Below, piece after piece: positions 57,113-64,000 of a DNA stretch of 64,000 nt (within the stretch, counting starts at the first letter, position 1; each line of letters starts with the position of its first letter). The stretch is from NCBI GenBank assembly GCA_017938365.1, contig JAGBBT010000050.1, positions 62,001 to 126,000 of the forward strand, written 5' to 3'. The notes under the pieces were generated by a model. It worked only from the letters and a program-made list of their open reading frames with translations. It was not told the DNA's origin and did not search any database. The position numbers were made by a program, and so were the translations under genes. Source of the DNA: Treponema sp. GTDB taxonomy: Bacteria > Spirochaetota > Spirochaetia > Treponematales > Treponemataceae.

Positions 57113-57961
57113 TTATGAATTTAAAATTGTTCTAATCAATTGAAAGTCTTTTTCTGACAATTTATCTGGAAACCAATCTTTTTGCAAATTATGAATATTA
57201 TTTCTGATCTGTGTTGCACTAATATTTGTTTTTACATCAACTGTTGCTTCAATAAATTCATTGTTATTTTCTTTATTAAAGCTATTCATAAATGATGGCC
57301 ATCTTGCACCATCATCACCTTTATTGCTTGTTCCTAATAGAATTTTACAATTTTCACATTCATCATTAATAATTGGAACAGCGGAACTCATTGGACTTGC
57401 TTTTTCTCCAATTTCTACAATAACTTTATTCTGCATATTATATGCATTAATAAAAATATCAAAAATTTGCTTTGATTGTTCTGGTGTAATTTCTTTTCCA
57501 TCCACAGTTGTTCGTATAGATTTTCGTACAGATTGTTTCAATTTTGATATGAACTTTGTAAGATCTTTATACATACTTGAATCTACTTCAAGATATTGTA
57601 GTAAATTGTTTATATAATTTTCAAGTATGCTTAATGTAAGAGTATCTGTATGTTCTTTGATGGAATTTACAATTGAAATTGCTTGTTCATTTTCTAATGT
57701 ATAGTTAGATAAAATTTTACTTAGCGGTAGCAATGATGATTTTGACAAAACACGATTTGAATTTGCTTTTTCTGAAATATTACTAATTAATACAAGAACT
57801 TTATCAGATTGATTTGCATATTCCATGACCATTTCCCAATGACCCTTATGTGGTGGCTTAAAACTGCCTGGAACAATTGCAAGAGTTATATTCTGAAATC
57901 TCTTTTGATTTTCAGAATATTCCATAATAATTTCATTATATCTTTTATTAAATTTTAACAT
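57113..57961 (-). CDS. Cytidylyltransferase-fold enzyme with capsid-targeting-like N-terminus
   Basis: About 282 residues from the ATG at 57961. After an N-terminal LKFNKRYNEIIMEYSE, which matches the capsid-targeting motif, the enzyme begins with IVPGSFKPPHKGHWEMV, a GxFxPxHxGH nucleotidylyltransferase motif. The matching late motif NISATQIRNN is near residue 255. An insertion of about 140 residues lies between them. The family transfers a nucleotide to a phosphorylated small molecule (NMN, phosphopantetheine, glycerol phosphate); the substrate is unknown. It differs from the NadM gene at 24058. A clear cut site is absent (IME/Y is possible). Confidence 0.75.
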   Translation of the reverse strand: MLKFNKRYNEIIMEYSENQKRFQNITLAIVPGSFKPPHKGHWEMVMEYANQSDKVLVLISNISEKANSNRVLSKSSLLPLSKILSNYTLENEQAISIVNSIKEHTDTLTLSILENYINNLLQYLEVDSSMYKDLTKFISKLKQSVRKSIRTTVDGKEITPEQSKQIFDIFINAYNMQNKVIVEIGEKASPMSSAVPIINDECENCKILLGTSNKGDDGARWPSFMNSFNKENNNEFIEATVDVKTNISATQIRNNIHNLQKDWFPDKLSEKDFQLIRTILNS

Positions 57962-58027
57962 CAATAAATTCTCTCATTTTAGCAAAATATATAAAACAAA
58001 TTATTTTAAATTAAAAGTATCTTATTA

Positions 58028-58036
58028 AAAATAGCA
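58028..58036 (-). promoter_or_regulatory. TGCTATTTT promoter-like element
   Basis: A minus-strand TGCTATTTT about 65 bases before the cytidylyltransferase-fold gene. It is weaker in its last positions than the tRNA copy. Confidence 0.3.
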
Positions 58037-58066
58037 AATATAACTTAAAAATATTATTTTTTGTTT

Positions 58067-60040
58067 TTATTCTGCTTTTTTAATAAGATAGAAATCAACA
58101 TTAAAATTGTTAATATCGTACTTCCAAGGTTCTTTGAATACAATTTGAATAGTGTTATTATCTAGAATATAAGTATCATATCGTTCAAATCTTGTATCAC
58201 GAATATTCGTTTTAACGATTCCATTCATATTATGTGTTATTTTTACAGTTTGAATTTCATAACCATCTGCACCATGAAAACTTGACCATTCTGCATATTG
58301 ATTATTTTCTTTATATACACAATTTATACTTTTTGATAATAAACTAACATAAAAATAAATTGAATGACATTGATCTTTTGATTCAAAATTTGGAACAAGA
58401 ACTTTTATTTTATCATTTTTTATATTAAATTGATATGTTGGTTCAATTGCTAAATTAGTATTAATAGTTGTTGTGTCAATAACATCAGAACCTGCAAATT
58501 CATGAATTTTTGAATATCCAAGTATGCTAAATCTAAAAGGTAAATCACATGCTAGTGGGTCTTCATTATCATACACAGCCCAATCAACTTCATCTTTAGA
58601 AAATTGTTGTAATGTAAAAACATTTCTTTTCCATTTACTTTTTAAATCATCAACTCTCCACACAATCAACTCAAAAAACTGATTTAACGTATCTTCTACA
58701 TTTGTAGTAGCATAAATTCTATATCTGATATCCTTTTCAAATTTATATGTTTCTGGAAGATTTTCATATGTAAATTCATCAACTAATTTTAAACTCCAAT
58801 TGTCGGGTGAATCTTCTGTATATTGACAAAAAGATATTTTACTGGTTTTAGCTAAATCAAATAACTGAAATTGAATAATCTCTGGCAATTTTATATCATC
58901 CTCATTTGAATCAGAAGTAAAATCAGATAATAAAACCGTTTTTGAACCAGTTAAATAATTTGAAAAGTCGATTTCTAATGTATTTCTATCTACAATTCTA
59001 TGAGGAATATTAATAAGTTCATTAATTCCTTTATTTCTAATATTAAAATCAATTAAACCATTTAAATTATGTTTAATTGTACATATATTTTTATTCCATG
59101 TATACCAAGATGATTCTACATTATTTTTATCAATAAAAATTCTTTCAGATAAAAGAACATATTCTGCAGGAATTTTTGTAAATCTAGAATACTCTGAAAA
59201 TGTATCATGCAAAGTTAAATAAAAATTTATAACTTCACTTTCAGTCTCAGAATAATCAACTTCTAAACTACCAAACTCATAACATAAAGCTGAATCTAAT
59301 GATAATCGTACTGGCAATTTACTATACTCATATTCACCAACCTTAGTTTTAATATTAGGAGCACTTAAATTATATGAATATAGATAATAAATTTTATTAT
59401 CATTTTTGTCTACAAGTTGTTTTAAATTAATTGAATCTTGAATAGAAATAAACTCAAATAAACCATTAATATAAGATGTAGGTTCCGATTCATTTTTTAC
59501 ATTTATATGAAATTTTGTATTAGCTGGAATAACATAATATGAATCATTTAATTTTTCAAAAACTTTATCAGGATTATTTGGATTTGAACCAGAATATATA
59601 AATAGAGAATCGTTTACAGATCCATTAAATTTTATTTCAATATCATTTGAATACGGTCCAAATGTTTGTTGTTCAAATATTTTATAAAAATGTGGAGTTT
59701 TTCCAGTATATCCAAAAAAATCTTTATTAACGTTTTTAGTCCAACCGCCAAATATATTACAGATTTTATTTTTTATTGTTGCATTTTCTTTATATGGAAT
59801 TCTTTGTAAATGCTCGTCTTCATCTAAAGTTAATTTAATAAAATTTGTTCCAAATACAAGAACATCTTCTGCATTTTCTTCCACAATAGGAATCAAATCA
59901 CCAACAACTCTATCTAATAATCCTGGCTTTCCAAAATTTAACACCGCATCTGATAATTGACTATAATTAGCTGCACCAATTGCACCTAAATAATCATAAA
60001 CACCAAAGCTTTGTATTTTATTTGGATATACCGTTCTCAT
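58067..60040 (-). CDS. Large virion structural protein next to gp13
   Basis: 657 residues. It begins 11 bases after the gp13-like stop, in the same direction. The sequence is beta-rich, with repeated immunoglobulin-like spacing (for example SIYFYVSLLSKSINCVY and TVKITHNMNGIVKTNIRDTRF). An internal similarity exists between residues about 310-365 and 595-650 (WNKNICTIKHNLNGLIDFNIR compared with the KITHNMNGIVKTNIR block), so a duplicated domain is present. It may be a head-decoration, whisker or tail protein. T4 equivalence is not recognised. Confidence 0.65.
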   Translation of the reverse strand: MRTVYPNKIQSFGVYDYLGAIGAANYSQLSDAVLNFGKPGLLDRVVGDLIPIVEENAEDVLVFGTNFIKLTLDEDEHLQRIPYKENATIKNKICNIFGGWTKNVNKDFFGYTGKTPHFYKIFEQQTFGPYSNDIEIKFNGSVNDSLFIYSGSNPNNPDKVFEKLNDSYYVIPANTKFHINVKNESEPTSYINGLFEFISIQDSINLKQLVDKNDNKIYYLYSYNLSAPNIKTKVGEYEYSKLPVRLSLDSALCYEFGSLEVDYSETESEVINFYLTLHDTFSEYSRFTKIPAEYVLLSERIFIDKNNVESSWYTWNKNICTIKHNLNGLIDFNIRNKGINELINIPHRIVDRNTLEIDFSNYLTGSKTVLLSDFTSDSNEDDIKLPEIIQFQLFDLAKTSKISFCQYTEDSPDNWSLKLVDEFTYENLPETYKFEKDIRYRIYATTNVEDTLNQFFELIVWRVDDLKSKWKRNVFTLQQFSKDEVDWAVYDNEDPLACDLPFRFSILGYSKIHEFAGSDVIDTTTINTNLAIEPTYQFNIKNDKIKVLVPNFESKDQCHSIYFYVSLLSKSINCVYKENNQYAEWSSFHGADGYEIQTVKITHNMNGIVKTNIRDTRFERYDTYILDNNTIQIVFKEPWKYDINNFNVDFYLIKKAE

Positions 60041-60051
60041 CTAAATCTCCC

Positions 60052-60859
60052 TTAGCCATGATACACAGCTAATACAGGAAATCTCTGTAAAAGATCTGTT
60101 CTCAAAGCTTCCATTTCAGTTGTCGCCTGATTTAAATAATCATCACCATTAATTGCAGCTCCACCAGGCAATGAAACACCCGTATACGTTTTTCTCAAAT
60201 TACCAATAAAAAACTTTGCTTTAGCCAACGCCATTCTCTTAATCCATGACTCACCATATGATTGCTCTTCTGGACGCATTCTATATACTTCAGCTATAAT
60301 ATAATTACCATCATCACCATATACACCATGTCCATATGCCGGTTCAGGCGTAATATGCAAATACCTAATAGGATCAGGATATAACGTAAGCAACTTAGTT
60401 CTATTATTATACTGCCACTCAAACCCTTTACCAGACATCTGATACGACAAATCTAACCAACTCATAACCAAATGATAATCTAACCAACCAGACCTAGCAC
60501 TTCTACCATTAAACGGATTAGGAACAAACCCACCATTAGTCATCATAAAATTAAACGAAAACGGATTAATACCATTAGCCATATTACTATGAACACCATA
60601 ATCATACAAATTAGTTACAGCCAAAACATCAGAAGGCAACATTATACCCTTATCAGCCTCATAATCACGTAAATTTACAGCAAGAAACTCCTGCTCATTT
60701 ACCGCATATTCACCCCACTCTTCCATAGCCTCATTAATAAAATCATTTATGTGCTCTGAAGTAACCTCCGGGGTGACGAATGGAAATCCGTAACTGACGA
60801 AGCACCCAATTTGAGAAATCTGTACGTGTCTGAATACTAAAATTTAAATAGTTGCTCAT
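60052..60859 (-). CDS. 13: Neck/head-completion protein (gp13-like) read through CGGA
   Basis: The visible 224-residue frame lacks the N-terminus of the family. Upstream, an ATG at 60859 opens a frame (MSNYLNFSIQTRTDFSNWVL) that reaches CGGA at 60790-60787 after RQL. Four-base reading joins it to FPFVTPEVTSEHINDFINEA and the long frame, giving 268 residues. The T4 gp13 pattern is FILRRLGAPxxxVExTxxQxxDxI; glycine after the Leu is expected exactly at the quadruplet. This is the best evidence that CGGN means Gly. gp13 completes the head and joins the neck. The protein is slightly shorter than T4 gp13. Confidence 0.87.
60787..60790 (-). other. Quadruplet codon site CGGA (gp13-like)
   Basis: The context is TTA|CGGA|TTT. 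CGG is codon 24. The triplet frame ends 15 codons later. Confidence 0.9.
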
Positions 60860-60888
60860 AGTAATTAATTATGGTTAAATAATTATTA

Positions 60889-62524
60889 CTATTTATTTTC
60901 TTTTAATTTAAAATATCCACAATTTTCTACTTGATAATTTCCTCTTTCAATTATTTCTGGAAGTAAAATTTCAATATTTTTATTTTGTACTTGAAATATG
61001 CTATACCAGCTTCTATCTAATGGTTTTGAATAATCTATAAACTCTTTATCTTCAAAAATATTTTTCAGTTTTTCTTTAATTGATTCTTTATCTTTATCCC
61101 ATTCATCTTCCCAAATATGGATTAATCGATAACCAAGTTTTTCACACATTTCAGTTTTCATTAGATGATAGTTTAAAGGTGTACCGTATTGTTATAGAGT
61201 GCCAAAAAATGCCATTAAACTCAATAGCTAAATGTAGTTCAGGAATTACAATATCAAGTTCAAATGGTTTAATTAGTTGTCTATTATGTTGAATAATGTT
61301 AGTAAAATGTTGTTTACAAAAATCAAAAAGTTCTAGTTCACTTTTTGATACTCCTGAAATTTTTTGACAATCGCATTTTCTTTTTAAATTTCCAGAGGCA
61401 TATTTTGAATAAAATTCATTTCCACAGAGTGAACATTTCCATTTATATATTTGTGAAATGCCTTTAAAATCATTTTTGGAAAATAATGGAACTATGTTTT
61501 TAAGATTTTTTATATTTTCCCATGCATAATAAAGTTCATAATTATCAAACCCATATTTTTCTAAGCATGTATTTTTATAATGTTGAAAAACACTAGCACA
61601 TTTACTATGATGTTCTACACCATATTTCTCTAAACAAGTCTGCTTAATTTTATTTTTAACTTCTATGGTGAGCATTGGATGTTCTACACCATATTTCTCT
61701 AAACAAGTTTGTTTTATTTTATCTTGTATTTCTTTAGATTGTATTGGATTTTCAACGCCATATCTTTTCAAATTAGTGGATTTTATTTTATCTTTTACTT
61801 CTGTAGATTGAAATGCATTTTCAACACCATATTTTTCTAAACATGTTTGTTTATATTTTTCTTTTGCTTGAGTAGATTGAGCAGCATATTCTACACCATA
61901 TTTCTCTAAACAAGTCTGCTTAATTTTATTTTTAATTTCTAAAGATTTTAATGCAGAGCTTACTCCGTATTTTTCTAAACATGTTTGTTTAGATTTTTCT
62001 TGTATTTCTTTAGATTGCATTGGATTTTCAACACCATATTTCTCTAAACAAGTTTGTTTAAGTTTTTCTTTTGCTTGAGTAGATTGAGCAGCGTATTCAA
62101 CACCATATTTGTTTAAACAAGTTTGTTTAAGTTTTTCTTTTACTTGAGTAGATTGAGCAGCGTATTCTACACCAAAATGTTTTAAACAAGTAGCTTTAGA
62201 TTTTTCTTTTGTTATTTCACATTTACATGAACATGCACTAGAACAAAAATGTCTATTAGCTAAAACGTTTTTAACTTTAAGCTGTTTTTTACATTGATAA
62301 CAATATAGTGAATGTTCTGTAAATTCATTTGTTTTTAAACCAACACAAAACTTAATAATATCTAAAATATTATCTTCTTCATTAAAATAAAGAGATTTTA
62401 TTTCTGTAACATCATTTAATATTGTTGAATGTTGTTTTAAAATTTGTTTTATCTTCCATTTGTTTAGATCTTTAATGGAAGAATAATTAAAAAATCTTGT
62501 AATTTTATCTATATTGTTTATCAT
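60889..62524 (-). CDS. Homing endonuclease-like repeat protein read through CGGT
   Basis: The first frame stops at 61151. CGGT at 61186-61183 read as one codon enters a 98-codon frame to 60889, giving 544 residues. The N-terminal region has CYQCKKQL and FCSSACSC zinc-type cysteines. Residues about 110-330 are about ten tandem repeats of roughly 20 residues (TCLEKYGVE...QSKE). Then comes a Vsr/PD-(D/E)xK-like nuclease: ELDIVIPELHLAIEFNGIFWHS, then, after the site, TPLNYHLMKTEMCEKLG and YRLIHIWEDEW. The break lies inside the nuclease core, so activity depends on recoding. It may act in mobility of the region or in excluding rival phages. Confidence 0.82.
61183..61186 (-). other. Quadruplet codon site CGGT (endonuclease)
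   Basis: The context is ATA|CGGT|ACA. CGG is codon 447. The +1 frame gives NYHLMKTEMCEKLG, the expected nuclease core. Confidence 0.87.
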
Positions 62525-62535
62525 TTTTTAGCTCT

Positions 62536-63522
62536 TTATCGTGTATAGCAATAAGTAACTGTGCCTGGATTTGGAATAACTAGAATTTTACCTTCTCTCA
62601 TCTGTTGCATAATAAAGCTATGGCGATTTGGTTCTCTATTTTTAGCTACACCTAATTCCACCCAAAAATTCATGAATGAGGGCGTCATTTTTAGTGTTTC
62701 TACTTTACCAGGAAGAGTTGGAGAGTCCATAAGGTGTTTAATAGATCTTCCATCGTAGTATCTTGAATCTGTATAATAGACAATAGAGTTTACTTGGCCT
62801 GGATTGTCATTGATATCTTTTTCAGAATAATAATTTAGAATTGCTTTCCATAATTTACTTGCTCCACCTATTACTTGAATACCAAGTCCCGTATTTTTAT
62901 AATTTGTAACACAGCATCCTCTTGCAATTTCTGCATCGTAAGCTCCTTTTCCAAAGAATGAGTGACCGACGGTGTAGCACATTAGAGGTTCTTCAGTATT
63001 TTTATCAACTAGAACAAATGCGGTTTTTGCATTTCTATAGCCCTGAATGTTATTTTTCATGAACATTGGTTTTAGTTCAACTGCTTTTTTAATTTGAACT
63101 TTTGTATTTCTAGCAAAAATTCTATGAGAAAGATTGCAGCTGTAGGTAATCATGTTTTTGAAAATATTCCATTTATTTTCATTGAAAATTTCGGTTTCAT
63201 ATGCATGAATAACTCTAATGCCTAATTCATTTGTTTTTTTCCATTCTGTAAATGGTGTATCATCTTCAATTTTTGTTAATCCAAAGAATGCTTTTCCAGA
63301 ATTTCTAGTTACAATATCATCAATTTTAATAGCAAGGTTGAATTTTTCTAAGAAGAAATCAACAGAAAAGTCGTCGAATAATTTAACATCTTCTTTTGCA
63401 TATTGCATAAGATCATATGTTTCTAGTACTTCTCTGATCATTGCTTTCATGTATTTGATATTTTCTTTCCATTCCTCTAAAGAATTAGGAAGAAATACAG
63501 CGTTTTTTGGTTGCCACAGCAT
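62536..63522 (-). CDS. Homing endonuclease C-terminal-domain-like protein
   Basis: 328 residues. The middle reads GIRVIHAYETEIFNENKW, then RIFARNTKVQIKKA, KNNIQGYRNAK, and VIGGASKLWKAILNYY with YYTDSRYYDG. This order is that of the part following the IHIxEDEW nuclease core in many phage homing endonucleases. The N-terminal 110 residues are a divergent nuclease-like domain (LFDDFSVDFFLEKFNLAIKI). It lies 11 bases upstream of the repeat/nuclease gene, so the two may be parts of a split or duplicated element. It contains no in-frame CGG. Confidence 0.65.
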   Translation of the reverse strand: MLWQPKNAVFLPNSLEEWKENIKYMKAMIREVLETYDLMQYAKEDVKLFDDFSVDFFLEKFNLAIKIDDIVTRNSGKAFFGLTKIEDDTPFTEWKKTNELGIRVIHAYETEIFNENKWNIFKNMITYSCNLSHRIFARNTKVQIKKAVELKPMFMKNNIQGYRNAKTAFVLVDKNTEEPLMCYTVGHSFFGKGAYDAEIARGCCVTNYKNTGLGIQVIGGASKLWKAILNYYSEKDINDNPGQVNSIVYYTDSRYYDGRSIKHLMDSPTLPGKVETLKMTPSFMNFWVELGVAKNREPNRHSFIMQQMREGKILVIPNPGTVTYCYTR

Positions 63523-63547
63523 ACTTTAATAGTTCCTTCTTAAATTA

Positions 63548-63832
63548 TTATTTTTCATTAAGTTCTTTTGTAGTTGTAGTTTCTTCTTCTGGTTCAATAA
63601 ATGCGAGAAGATTTGACATTTTAAACCATGCAACATATGGAATTACTAACATACCGAAAAAAATAGTAATAGTAGTTACAATTGTAATAATAATGGCCAA
63701 TATTGTAGTTGGAATTAACAATAATAAATCTTGAAAGAAAAGCAATTCACAATATAGAAATTTTCTATAAACAAACAAATTAATAAGAATAGATATTAAT
63801 ACAAATAATACAATATACTCAATGATTAACAT
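63548..63832 (-). CDS. Small membrane protein
   Basis: 94 residues, mostly hydrophobic: one segment at about 3-20, another at about 33-70 (probably two helices), then an acidic Thr/Glu tail (IEPEEETTTTKELNEK). It has AAGGAAAAG before the ATG. It is co-oriented with the endonuclease-like genes but 26 bases from them. No holin or exclusion family is recognised, although a holin is possible from size and topology. Confidence 0.65.
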   Translation of the reverse strand: MLIIEYIVLFVLISILINLFVYRKFLYCELLFFQDLLLLIPTTILAIIITIVTTITIFFGMLVIPYVAWFKMSNLLAFIEPEEETTTTKELNEK

Positions 63833-63895
63833 AGCTTTTCCTTTATTTTAGATATATAAATTTAATTAAACTTATTTTTTTAATATAACTCAAAT

Positions 63896-64000
63896 ATGAA
63901 AAACGATTTACTTATAGCATGTACTTGTGCTGAAAATAATTATAATTTTTATTTTAACAGAATTCGTATTTGGCATGATCAACTAAATTCTATACAAAAT
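63896..64000 (+). CDS. 3' partial gene of unknown function
   Basis: An ATG at 63896 opens a frame that stays open to the window end (35 codons, MKNDLLIACTCAENNYNFYF and onward). No classic Shine-Dalgarno site is visible. It is divergent from the membrane-protein gene. The fragment is too short to assign, and the start is chosen only because it is the first ATG in the frame. Confidence 0.5.
   Translation, partial: MKNDLLIACTCAENNYNFYFNRIRIWHDQLNSIQN

Noticed and set aside
4912-62524. Random sequencing or assembly indels as the cause of all the frameshifts
   Set aside because: Random errors would fall at homopolymers and in both directions. Here all ten genes change by +1 at CGG, a rare word in this AT-rich sequence, and a matching tRNA is present. 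The two breaks without CGG (24342 and 42900-43016) may be errors or mutations and are kept apart.
4912-62524. Simple rare-codon stalling at CGG as the cause of +1 slippage
   Set aside because: It would not need a special tRNA and usually depends on a slippery P-site codon. The preceding codons here differ in almost every case. It remains the main alternative mechanism and could be tested by removing the tRNA.

Overview
This window is part of the genome of a large, very AT-rich, T4-related tailed phage (contractile tail). It carries T4-type replication genes: sliding clamp (gp45), clamp-loader large and probable small subunits (gp44, gp62), ssDNA-binding protein (gp32) and a UvsW-type helicase. 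It also carries T4-type morphogenesis genes: neck proteins gp13 and gp14, tail completion gp15, a gp53-like baseplate protein, a tape measure and the gp21-type prohead protease. Host-like metabolic genes are RmlC, RmlB, PurA, NadV (NAMPT), an NMNAT-Nudix protein and thioredoxin reductase. The host cannot be named from the sequence; purine-rich Shine-Dalgarno sites precede many genes.

Layout. 1-3 kb: rmlC (5' partial) and small genes. 3-4 kb: a sigma-70 family factor. 4.1-14.7 kb: a minus-strand cassette of large tail-fibre genes behind a late-type promoter. 14.7-29.5 kb: replication, NAD and nucleotide metabolism. 30.4 kb: one tRNA gene. 30.5-38.1 kb: minus-strand baseplate and tape-measure operon. 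38-53 kb: rmlB, tail and neck genes, small capsid-targeted proteins and two fibre-like genes. 53-64 kb: thioredoxin reductase, prohead protease, membrane proteins, gp13 and homing-endonuclease-like genes.

The main discovery is a recoding system. At least ten genes appear broken by a +1 frameshift, and in every one the break is at an in-frame CGG codon. Reading CGGN as one four-base codon restores a full protein each time. I count 13 such sites (CGGA x8, CGGT x4, CGGC x1). The tRNA at 30442-30514 has glycine identity features and anticodon-loop bases U34-C35-C36-G37, a perfect four-base complement to CGGN. Glycine is also the residue expected where I can compare with T4 family patterns (gp13, gp15). 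In my manual scan only one CGG is clearly read as a triplet (50638-50640, in a probable early gene). The recoded genes are nearly all late virion genes, so the tRNA could act as a licence for late protein synthesis.

Other structure: a shared N-terminal motif resembling a T4 capsid-targeting sequence on about eight proteins, including a sigma factor and two nucleotidyltransferase-fold enzymes, with gp21-type cleavage sites on most; late-type promoters (TAAATAAATAAGAAAAAG), five of them next to an identical 38-nt element; two palindromic leaders with a T4-like late box inside the stem; and a TGCTATNNT element in front of the tRNA and several non-late genes.
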